A stretch of DNA of 7,503 nt from an uncultured Romboutsia sp. (GTDB taxonomy: Bacteria > Bacillota > Clostridia > Peptostreptococcales > Peptostreptococcaceae): positions 1 through 7,503 of the forward strand of contig CALESE010000039.1 of NCBI GenBank assembly GCA_937907205.1, given 5' to 3'. Positions 1 through 5,757 of this stretch are shown here, piece after piece; the stretch's first letter is position 1, and each line of letters opens with the position of its first letter. Made by a program: the position numbers and the translations under genes. The notes below the pieces were generated by a model that worked only from the letters and a program-made list of their open reading frames with translations, was not told the DNA's origin and made no database searches.

Positions 1-1
1 G

Positions 2-262
2 TACATAAATGAAGGTATGAGTGCACTTAGTGTTGCACGAGCTTTAAATATAAATAATAAAACACAAGTACAAAGATGGGTAGAATTATTTAACTCTAAA
101 GGTAAGTCTGCTTTTGATGAAGAAACTCGAGGTAGAACTAAGGGTCCTCATAAATGTAGGCCTAAAACTAAGTTTAATTCTGTTGAAGAAGAATTAGACT
201 ATTTACGTATGGAAAATAAGTTTTTAAAAAAGCTATATGCCCTATCGGGGAAGAAAAAATAA
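2..262 (+). CDS. IS3-family transposase OrfA (helix-turn-helix subunit), 5'-truncated by the window edge
   Basis: The reading frame is open from the left edge (base 2) to the TAA at 260-262, about 86 codons, so the ATG at 17 is probably internal and the true start lies outside the window. The visible part begins inside a helix-turn-helix region (SVARALNI...QVQRWVELF). It continues through a basic linker into a short heptad-like segment, EEELDYLRMENKFLKKLYAL, which is the leucine-zipper region typical of IS3-family OrfA proteins. OrfA binds the terminal repeats and works with OrfB as a fusion or partner. The visible frame has no internal stop, so this subunit looks intact here even though its partner is dead. 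It could still make a DNA-binding protein, which is an inference. Confidence 0.75.
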   Translation, partial: YINEGMSALSVARALNINNKTQVQRWVELFNSKGKSAFDEETRGRTKGPHKCRPKTKFNSVEEELDYLRMENKFLKKLYALSGKKK

Positions 263-652
263 GTTTTATATTAAAATTATTAAGTCTTTATCTAATAAGT
301 ATAAAATATCTAACCTTTGTAAATTAGCTGGTGTTTCGCGAAGCGGCTATTATAAATGGCTTAAAAGACCTACACAGACTACCGATAGGATTAAATAAAA
401 TAAAATTATAAAACAATATATTTTAGAGATACATAAAAAATATAGATGTACCTATGGTAGAAAAAGGATTTGGATATGCTTAAATAGGATATTACCATTT
501 TCTGTGAATCATAAAAAAGTATACAGATTAATGAAAGAACTATGAATTAAATCTGCTGTTAGGAAAAAAGTATATAAACGTAAATTAATCATGAATGTGT
601 ACAAATAAAAACAGGCATGAGTCCAGTTGAATACCGAACACATGCCGCATAA
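237..652 (+). pseudogene. IS3-family transposase OrfB remnant: two stops and internal deletion of the DDE core
   Basis: An ATG at 237-239 inside the end of orfA opens a frame offset +1 from orfA. It encodes MPYRGRKNKF..., then the N-terminal OrfB motif KLAGVSRSGYYKWLKR. A TAA at 396-398 interrupts it, probably from CAA (Gln). The frame resumes with IHKKYRCTYGRKRI and NHKKVYRLMKEL, which are typical OrfB segments, until a TGA at 543-545 where homologues usually have Gly. It continues to a TAA at 606-608. At about 599-652, in another frame, lies the usual OrfB C-terminus, QIKTGMSPVEYRTHAA followed by TAA. Full-length OrfB proteins have about 280 residues. Only about 120 N-terminal and 15 C-terminal codons remain, so roughly 150 codons with the whole rve/DDE catalytic domain are missing. 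It cannot make a working transposase. Confidence 0.85.
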
Positions 653-663
653 AGTGCTTTTTT

Positions 664-687
664 ATGAGTGTCTACTTGACAAGGTCA
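664..687. repeat. Probable right terminal inverted repeat (IRR) of the IS3-like element
   Basis: The segment ending AGTGTCTACTTGACAAGGTCA follows the OrfB stop codon by about a dozen bases, where IRR sits in IS3-family elements. Read outward-in on the minus strand it starts TGACCTTGTCAAG, a typical IS3-family TGA start. The partner repeat is outside the window, so its length and mismatches cannot be determined, and neither can a target duplication. Confidence 0.55.
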
Positions 688-723
688 TAACTATTATAGA
701 TTCTTTTTTATTTATCATTTTTG

Positions 724-1353
724 TTATTTAGTTCCGAATAATCTATCTCCTGCATCACCTAATCCAGGAACTATATATCCATGATCATTTAATTTTTCAT
801 CTATTGCTGCTACATATATATCAACATCTGGATGGTATTTTTGAACTTCTGCTATACCTTCTGGAGCAGCAACTAAATTAACTAATCTTATAGACTTTGC
901 TCCTTTATTTTTAAGAACATCTATTGCAGCTACTGCTGAACCACCTGTAGCTAGCATTGGATCTACTACTATCATTTCTCTCTCTGCTATATCTTGAGGA
1001 AGTTTGCAGTAGTATTCAACTGGTAATAGAGTTTCTGGGTCTCTGTATAAACCTACATGGCCTACTTTTGCAGCAGGTATTAAGCTTACTAATCCGTCTA
1101 CCATTCCAAGACCAGCTCTTAATATAGGTACTATTCCTAATTTCTTACCAGCTATAACATTTGACTTAGCCTTAACAACTGGTGTTTCTATTTCTACTTC
1201 TTCTAAAGTAAGATTTCTTGTTATTTCATATCCCATTAACATTGTTATTTCAGTTAAAAGTTCTCTGAAATCTTTAGATCCTGTATTTTTATCTCTCATA
1301 AATGTTAATTTGTGTTGTATTAATGGATGATCCGTTACTATAACGTTGCTCAT
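724..1353 (-). CDS. upp: Uracil phosphoribosyltransferase
   Basis: This cytosolic salvage enzyme makes UMP and pyrophosphate from uracil and PRPP. The 209-residue protein is full length for the family. Visible motifs are RAGLGM at 79-84, the PRPP-binding loop VVDPMLATGGSA at about 129-140, and the C-terminal uracil-binding segment GYIVPGLGDAGDR at 192-204. The ATG at 1353 has an AGGAGG ribosome binding site at about 1362-1368 that overlaps the stop codon of rpiB, with only 13 bases between the genes, so translation is probably coupled. It is the last gene of the minus-strand block and has no recognisable terminator before the insertion-sequence relic. The upstream neighbour RpiB makes ribose-5-phosphate, the precursor of PRPP, so the pairing makes metabolic sense. 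Confidence 0.97.
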   Translation of the reverse strand: MSNVIVTDHPLIQHKLTFMRDKNTGSKDFRELLTEITMLMGYEITRNLTLEEVEIETPVVKAKSNVIAGKKLGIVPILRAGLGMVDGLVSLIPAAKVGHVGLYRDPETLLPVEYYCKLPQDIAEREMIVVDPMLATGGSAVAAIDVLKNKGAKSIRLVNLVAAPEGIAEVQKYHPDVDIYVAAIDEKLNDHGYIVPGLGDAGDRLFGTK

Positions 1354-1366
1354 ATTTATTGTCCTC

Positions 1367-1819
1367 CTACTTATTGTGCTTATTTTCTATTTCTTTTATC
1401 ATATCAACTCTTCTAGAGTGTCTATCGCCTTCAAATTCTGTATTAATCCAAGCATCAACTATTTCAAGAGCTAATCCTCTTCCTAATACTCTTTCTCCTA
1501 AAGATAACATATTTGCATCATTGTGAGCTTTTGACATTTTTGCAGAAAATACATCTGATACAACTGCACATCTTATCCCTGGAACTTTATTTGCTGCTAA
1601 AGATATTCCTATACCTGTTCCACAGCATACTATTCCATAGTCTATTTTATTTTTAATAACGGCATCCGCAACAGTTTCTCCATACATTGGATAATCAACT
1701 GATTGGCTTGCATTATCAGGTCCAAAATCTATACACTCTATGCCTTTTGCTTCTAAGTGCGCTATTATTTCTTGCTTTAAGTTATATCCTCCATGGTCAC
1801 TGCCTAATCCAATTATCAT
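1367..1819 (-). CDS. rpiB: Ribose-5-phosphate isomerase B
   Basis: This enzyme interconverts ribulose-5-phosphate and ribose-5-phosphate in the non-oxidative pentose phosphate pathway. The protein belongs to the RpiB/LacAB fold and has about 150 residues, the family norm. Numbered from the upstream ATG at 1825, it shows GSDHGG at 8-13, CCGTGIGISLAANK at 67-80 with the likely catalytic Cys68, HNDAN at 101-105 with the likely acid-base His101, and the phosphate-contacting C-terminal segment GDRHSRR. I chose the ATG at 1817-1819 because GGAGG at 1829-1833 lies 9 bases from it but only 3 from the ATG at 1825. MIIGLGSDHGG is also the normal family N-terminus. Members related to LacAB can act on galactose- or allose-phosphates, but the LacA/LacB pair and a sugar operon are absent, so RpiB is favoured. 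Confidence 0.95.
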   Translation of the reverse strand: MIIGLGSDHGGYNLKQEIIAHLEAKGIECIDFGPDNASQSVDYPMYGETVADAVIKNKIDYGIVCCGTGIGISLAANKVPGIRCAVVSDVFSAKMSKAHNDANMLSLGERVLGRGLALEIVDAWINTEFEGDRHSRRVDMIKEIENKHNK

Positions 1820-1826
1820 ATGCATA

Positions 1827-1833
1827 TTCCTCC
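1827..1833 (-). promoter_or_regulatory. Ribosome binding site of rpiB (decides the start)
   Basis: On the minus strand this reads GGAGGAA. Its GGAGG core is 9 bases from the ATG at 1819 and 3 bases from the ATG at 1825, which favours the shorter product. Confidence 0.7.
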
Positions 1834-1883
1834 AAATTATATTTTGTCAATTTTTCATATATCATATAAATACTCAAATTATC

Positions 1884-1899
1884 AATAGTATACACTATT
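1884..1899. promoter_or_regulatory. Small palindrome overlapping a possible -10 box upstream of rpiB
   Basis: AATAGT-ATAC-ACTATT is an imperfect 16-bp palindrome. On the minus strand it contains TATACT (1887-1892), a one-mismatch -10 box. The best -35 at 17-bp spacing is TTCCTA, which is poor. If real, this would be a promoter for rpiB-upp with an overlapping protein-binding site. The evidence is weak in such AT-rich DNA. Confidence 0.25.
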
Positions 1900-1904
1900 T
1901 TTAC

Positions 1905-1932
1905 AAATTTAGGAATACTATATTCTAAATTT
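1905..1932. repeat. AT-rich inverted repeat (bulged hairpin) between tsaC and rpiB
   Basis: AAATTTAGGAATA at 1905-1917 pairs with TATTCTAAATTT at 1921-1932 around a 3-base loop, giving a 12-bp stem with a single bulged G. On the minus strand the hairpin lies shortly after the tsaC stop codon (1949-1951). There is no long T-run after it and only two G-C pairs, so it is a poor intrinsic terminator. It could be a processing or 3'-end stability element, or an operator. The role is unknown. Confidence 0.5.
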
Positions 1933-1948
1933 ATAAAAATATTTTATT

Positions 1949-2989
1949 TTATACCTCTATAACTTTGTATCCTGCTGACTTTAGCAATCTATTCATTATA
2001 GCTTGACCAACTCCATTTGTAGAAAATGCTTCTGAATAAACTATATCTACATTTCTTTTATCCATTTCTCTTAATGTATCAAATAAATTGCTACCAACCT
2101 CTTCTAAAGAACTTCCTAGGGATATAACTTCACCAATATAGTTGTCTTTGTTTTCTTCTAGACACATAACACCACTTTTTAATCCCTTACTACTATTTTC
2201 TTTAATTAATTGATTAACTTTATCAGATATGTTTTTTGTTTCACCTGAAACTATATAAACATCTGCATTAGGAGAATAATGAGTGTATTTCATACCTGGA
2301 GCTTTAGCTTTTATATTATCTTCTTTTTTATCTAAAGATGGATCTAAGTCAACTTCACCTATTACTTTTTCCAATTCTTCTTTTGTTATACTTCCTGGCC
2401 TTAAAATCATAGGTATATCATTTGTAAGATCCAAAACAGTTGATTCTAATCCAAAGTTGCTGTCTCCACCTAATATGATTCCACTAACTCTTCCATTCAT
2501 CTCTTCATATACATGATTTGCTTTGGTTGGTGAAGGTCTTCCAGATATATTAGCAGAAGGTGCTGCAATAGGTATTCCGGCTTGTTTTATTATTTCTCTA
2601 GCAATTTTATGAGATGGCATTCTAATTGCTACTGTATCTAATCCTCCACTAGTTGCTTTTGGTACAATATTCCTTTTATTTAAAATGATAGTTATAGGAC
2701 CTGGCCAAAACGTATCCATAATAATTTCTGCTTTATCACTTATATCTTTGGCTAACTCATACACTTGTTCTTTTTTATATATATGTACTATAAGTGGATT
2801 ATCACTAGGTCTACCTTTTGCCTCATATATCTTTTTAACTGCAATTTCTTCTAATGCATTCGCACCTAATCCATAAACTGTTTCCGTCGGGAAAATTACT
2901 GTTTTTCCTTCTTTTAATAATTTTGCCTGTCTTTTTATTTCATCTTTATTTATATTATTTATATCAATACTACTTATTATAGTTTTCAT
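1949..2989 (-). CDS. tsaC: L-threonylcarbamoyladenylate synthase, Sua5 type
   Basis: This cytosolic enzyme makes threonylcarbamoyl-AMP from threonine, bicarbonate and ATP, the first step of the universal tRNA modification t6A37. The 346 residues make the long Sua5 form: a YrdC/TsaC catalytic domain (about 10-205), the linker APGMKYTHYSP at 230-240, and a C-terminal Sua5 domain ending NGVGQAIMNRLLKSAGY. Catalytic-domain signatures are PTETVYGLG at 34-42, KGRPSDNPL at 58-66, PSANISGRPSPT at 144-155, STVLD at 183-187 and RPGS at 197-200. The linker is known in the family to cap the active site. The start at 2989 has only weak ribosome-binding matches (TAGG 10 bases away, and GGAAG directly abutting the ATG). 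It lies 28 bases behind the ZIP gene and is probably cotranscribed with it. B. subtilis calls the homologue ywlC. Confidence 0.96.
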   Translation of the reverse strand: MKTIISSIDINNINKDEIKRQAKLLKEGKTVIFPTETVYGLGANALEEIAVKKIYEAKGRPSDNPLIVHIYKKEQVYELAKDISDKAEIIMDTFWPGPITIILNKRNIVPKATSGGLDTVAIRMPSHKIAREIIKQAGIPIAAPSANISGRPSPTKANHVYEEMNGRVSGIILGGDSNFGLESTVLDLTNDIPMILRPGSITKEELEKVIGEVDLDPSLDKKEDNIKAKAPGMKYTHYSPNADVYIVSGETKNISDKVNQLIKENSSKGLKSGVMCLEENKDNYIGEVISLGSSLEEVGSNLFDTLREMDKRNVDIVYSEAFSTNGVGQAIMNRLLKSAGYKVIEV

Positions 2990-3017
2990 CTTCCGTATAC
3001 CTACCTTTATTTTAGTT

Positions 3018-3698
3018 TTAGATGCAATTTACAATAATCGTTCCTAATAAAAAACCTATGATAGAAAATATACTTCTTGTCTTTGGAAATATTTCTTCTA
3101 ATACTACATACATCATTGTACCCGCTGCTATTGCAAGAAATACACCTATTAGAGAACTAAAAATTCCTCCAAAGTACGCACCTAAAAAACTTCCTATCCC
3201 CATAGGTATTCCCGCTATTAATGTAAATAAAATAACCTTTGAAATCTTCATTTTAGAACCTACTAAACTAAGTCCAGTTGCTAATCCTTCCGGTATATTG
3301 TGAAGTCCAATTACAATTGCAAGTGTAATCCCTAGTTTTTCGATTGACATATAAGATGATCCTATAGCTAATCCCTCTGGTAAATTATGAAGTAATATAC
3401 TTATAAATATAAGGTAACCTGATTTTATGTCATTTGATACATCTAATCTACTTTTTATAAACATGGTTATAAGTACACCTATGAATATAAATATTATTGT
3501 AGGATATATTCCCATTTGATCCATAGATTCTGCCATTAAATCAAATGTAACAACAGCCAACATTATTCCCCCAGATAAACCCATAAAAAAATCTAAGTAT
3601 CTATCTACATTTTTTTTGAATATAGCAGAAATAATTCCACCTAGTCCTGTTCCTATTACCCCTGCTAAAAGTCCTATTAATGTTATTTTAAATATCAT
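3018..3698 (-). CDS. ZIP-family metal (probably zinc) transporter
   Basis: This integral membrane protein is likely to import divalent metal, by analogy with ZupT/GufA-type ZIP proteins. Its 226 residues are almost entirely hydrophobic, with about eight predicted membrane segments (roughly 5-26, 38-56, 65-82, 95-112, 124-146, 154-176, 182-200 and 208-225). The two diagnostic ZIP metal-site motifs are present, HNLPEG at 104-109 and HNIPEG at 133-138, and there is an acidic pair (Glu201-Glu202) in VVLEEI near the seventh segment. There is no long His-rich loop between segments 3 and 4, so it is a compact form. The ATG at 3698 has a strong AAGGGGG site 6 bases upstream (3705-3711). It follows the prfA terminator and starts a new unit with tsaC 28 bases downstream. 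Metal specificity (Zn, Fe, Mn) cannot be read from the sequence. Confidence 0.92.
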   Translation of the reverse strand: MIFKITLIGLLAGVIGTGLGGIISAIFKKNVDRYLDFFMGLSGGIMLAVVTFDLMAESMDQMGIYPTIIFIFIGVLITMFIKSRLDVSNDIKSGYLIFISILLHNLPEGLAIGSSYMSIEKLGITLAIVIGLHNIPEGLATGLSLVGSKMKISKVILFTLIAGIPMGIGSFLGAYFGGIFSSLIGVFLAIAAGTMMYVVLEEIFPKTRSIFSIIGFLLGTIIVNCI

Positions 3699-3722
3699 AC
3701 TATACCCCCTTTACATATAAAC

Positions 3723-3728
3723 ATTATA
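3723..3728 (-). promoter_or_regulatory. Possible -10 box for the ZIP-tsaC unit
   Basis: The minus strand has a perfect TATAAT here, 24 bases before the ZIP start codon, between the prfA terminator and the ZIP ribosome binding site. This is the expected place for a promoter. No convincing -35 box is seen at 16-18 bp. Confidence 0.4.
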
Positions 3729-3765
3729 TACATGCAAAAAGGATAAAATACCGTAAAATTACTAT

Positions 3766-3792
3766 AGAAAAATCCCTAATTAATAGGGATTT
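3766..3792 (-). terminator. Intrinsic terminator of prfA, overlapping its stop codon
   Basis: A perfect 9-bp stem (AAATCCCTA at 3770-3778 with TAGGGATTT at 3784-3792) encloses a 5-base loop. On the minus strand the second arm runs into TTTTTC, a short T-run. The stem starts inside the prfA TAA stop (3791-3793), so the gene and its terminator overlap. The short stem suggests partial rather than complete termination before the ZIP gene. Confidence 0.75.
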
Positions 3793-4855
3793 ATATTGCT
3801 AACATTTTTTCTGTTTGATCAACTGTTATTAAAGCATCTATCATTTCGTCGATATCTCCATCTAAGAATGAATCTAACTTGTATAATGTTAAGTTTATTC
3901 TATGGTCACTTACTCTACCTTGAGGGAAGTTATAAGTTCTTATTCTTTCAGATCTATCTCCTGTACCAACTTGACTCTTTCTTTCTGCTGCTATATCTTT
4001 ATTTTGTTCAGCTATAGCTTTATCATTAAGTCTAGCTACTAATATCTTAAGAGCTTGCTCTTTATTCTTTAATTGAGATTTACCATCTTGGCAAGATACT
4101 ACCTCACCTGTAGGTATATGTGTTATTCTTACTGCAGAGTCAGTTGTATTAACACTTTGTCCACCGTTTCCTGAAGAACGGAATACATCTATTCTTAAAT
4201 CATTTGGGTTTATATTTACTTCTACTGTTTCAACTTCTGGAAGAACTGCAACTGTAGCTGTTGATGTATGTATTCTTCCTCCTGATTCAGTCGAAGGTAT
4301 TCTTTGTACTCTATGAACTCCTGATTCATACTTTAGTCTTGAGTAAGCACCCTTACCTTTTATTAAGAATGATACTTCTTTGTATCCACCAACTCCAGTA
4401 TCACTTGCACTTAATAGTTCCATTTTCCATCTTTGTCTTTCTGCATATCTAGAATACATTCTAAATAAATCACCTGCAAATAGAGCTGCTTCATCTCCAC
4501 CTGCTCCACCTCTAATTTCAACTATAACGTTCTTTTCATCATTAGGGTCCTTTGGTAATAATAATATTTTAAGCTCAGATTCTAATGGCTCCACTTGTTC
4601 TTCCATTTCAGATAATTCCATTTTAGCTAATTCTCTTAATTCTTCATCTGATTCTTCTTGTAATATTTCTTTTGATTCTTTTATAGAATTTAATACATCT
4701 CTATATTCCTTATACTTCATTACAATAGGCTCTAAATCAGCATGTTCTTTCATTAACTTTTGCCAAGTTTTTTGATCGTTTATTATTTCTGGATCACTTA
4801 TTTTTTCATTTAACTCTTTATATTTATCTTCTAGTACTTCTAGCTTTTTTAGCAT
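3791..4855 (-). CDS. prfA: Peptide chain release factor 1 (RF1)
   Basis: This factor recognises UAA and UAG stop codons in the ribosomal A site and triggers peptidyl-tRNA hydrolysis. The 354-residue length is normal for RF1. The N-terminal region (about 1-100) is a charged helical/coiled-coil domain. The stop-codon recognition loop reads RIPSTES, with the PxT motif at 187-189, which marks RF1 rather than RF2 (SPF). The catalytic GGQ loop RSSGNGGQS has its Gln at 233, and the usual C-terminal segment RTYNFPQGRVSDHRINLT follows. No programmed frameshift signal is present, as expected for RF1. AGAGGTGA at 4860-4867 is a strong ribosome binding site 4 bases from the ATG. The gene directly upstream is prmC, whose product methylates Gln233. 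Confidence 0.98.
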   Translation of the reverse strand: MLKKLEVLEDKYKELNEKISDPEIINDQKTWQKLMKEHADLEPIVMKYKEYRDVLNSIKESKEILQEESDEELRELAKMELSEMEEQVEPLESELKILLLPKDPNDEKNVIVEIRGGAGGDEAALFAGDLFRMYSRYAERQRWKMELLSASDTGVGGYKEVSFLIKGKGAYSRLKYESGVHRVQRIPSTESGGRIHTSTATVAVLPEVETVEVNINPNDLRIDVFRSSGNGGQSVNTTDSAVRITHIPTGEVVSCQDGKSQLKNKEQALKILVARLNDKAIAEQNKDIAAERKSQVGTGDRSERIRTYNFPQGRVSDHRINLTLYKLDSFLDGDIDEMIDALITVDQTEKMLAI

Positions 4856-4897
4856 ACTTTCACCTCTTTAATTGTAGCATTTCAATAGTTCATTATA

Positions 4898-5746
4898 TCA
4901 TAGTTTAAATCCTATAACAACTCTATCAATACCCTGTATATCCTTCTTTGTATATATGTTAGTATATCCATTATTTTTCATTATCATAGCTACATCTTGT
5001 GCTTGGTCATGGCCTACTTCATATGCAAGTATTCCACCTTTATTAAGATATAAATTAGAATGTTTAGTTATATTTCTATAAAAATCTAAACCATCTACTC
5101 CACCTTCTAAAGCATTATATGGCTCATAATCTTTAACCTGTGTATGTAATGTATTCATATCTGACTTTCTTATATATGGAGGGTTAGATACTATAACATC
5201 AAACTTAACATCTTTATCTTTTATAGCACTAAATAAATCCGACTTAACAAATTTTACTTTTTCTTCTACACCATTTTTTATAGCATTTTTCTTTCCTATC
5301 TCTAATGGTATATCTGCTATATCAAAAGATGTAAGATTAGCATTTGATAAATATTTTGCTAAACTTACAGTTATTGCTCCAGAACCCGTTCCTATGTCAA
5401 GTATATTTACTTCTTTATCTTTACAAAGGTCTATAATTTCTTCAACCAAAGTCTCTGTATCTGGCCTTGGGATTAACACTCCTTCTTTTACATAAAAATC
5501 AAGACCCATAAATTCCCTATGTTCAACTATATAAGCAATAGGCCTACCATTTAATCTATCATTTATCATAGATAAAAATTTTTCTTCTTGTTCATTAGTT
5601 AATTCTTTATTTAAATTCATATGTATATATATTCTATCTACATCACCAAGACATTTTTGAAGTAATAATTCTACATCTAATCTTGGTGTATCACTAATAG
5701 AAGATATTTCTTGTGAATATTTTATAATTATATCTCTTATAGTCAT
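4898..5746 (-). CDS. prmC: Release factor glutamine methyltransferase (PrmC/HemK)
   Basis: This enzyme transfers a methyl group from S-adenosylmethionine to the side-chain amide of the GGQ glutamine of release factors, which improves termination. The 282-residue protein has the family layout: an N-terminal helical substrate-binding domain (about 1-85), then a Rossmann-type methyltransferase domain. Visible motifs are LIPRPDTE at 91-98, the SAM-binding loop DIGTGSG at 117-123, Asp142 at the end of strand 2, and the catalytic SNPPYI at 187-192, which binds the target amide. GAGGAG at 5753-5758 overlaps the stop codon of the upstream DUF1385 gene, 6 bases from the ATG, which indicates tight coupling. 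prfA starts 42 bases downstream. The older names hemK/'heme biosynthesis' should not be used. Confidence 0.97.
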   Translation of the reverse strand: MTIRDIIIKYSQEISSISDTPRLDVELLLQKCLGDVDRIYIHMNLNKELTNEQEEKFLSMINDRLNGRPIAYIVEHREFMGLDFYVKEGVLIPRPDTETLVEEIIDLCKDKEVNILDIGTGSGAITVSLAKYLSNANLTSFDIADIPLEIGKKNAIKNGVEEKVKFVKSDLFSAIKDKDVKFDVIVSNPPYIRKSDMNTLHTQVKDYEPYNALEGGVDGLDFYRNITKHSNLYLNKGGILAYEVGHDQAQDVAMIMKNNGYTNIYTKKDIQGIDRVVIGFKL

Positions 5747-5757
5747 TTTTTTCTCCT

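Larger units (their letters stand above)
1..687 (+). mobile_element. Degenerate IS3-family (IS150-like) insertion sequence, right part
   Basis: The stretch carries the 3' part of an orfA, a broken orfB and a probable right terminal repeat, which is the normal order of an IS3-family element. The element enters from the left edge, so its left inverted repeat and the start of orfA are not visible. It is certainly inactive. orfB has in-frame stops at 396-398 and 543-545, and the part that should encode the DDE integrase core is absent, with the extreme C-terminus rejoined near 590-605. The outer end is placed at 687 because the reverse complement there begins TGACCTTGTCAAG, and IS3-family ends typically begin TGA. 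The element lies 36 bases behind the upp stop codon and its genes point towards upp. The family call is firm; the exact outer boundary is inferred. Confidence 0.85.

Noticed and set aside
645..663. GCATAAAGTGC followed by six T's as a + strand terminator of the transposase
   Set aside because: Only three base pairs can form around the loop, too weak for an intrinsic terminator. The T-run lies just inside the terminal repeat and is probably part of the IS end.
1351..1370. Possible missing gene or frameshift at the rpiB-upp junction
   Set aside because: Both proteins are complete. The 13-base gap with the upp ribosome binding site on the rpiB stop is ordinary translational coupling.
1687..1928. 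Two + strand frames across the start of rpiB and the tsaC-rpiB spacer
   Set aside because: They are antisense to rpiB, hydrophobic only because of AT-rich codons, lack ribosome binding sites and overlap each other. They are not supported as small genes.
4380..4775. 131-codon open frame on the + strand opposite prfA
   Set aside because: It lies wholly inside the unmistakable prfA gene on the other strand, has low-complexity Ser-rich content, and shows no ribosome binding site or family resemblance. The other + strand frames opposite upp, tsaC, ZIP and tdk are rejected for the same reasons.
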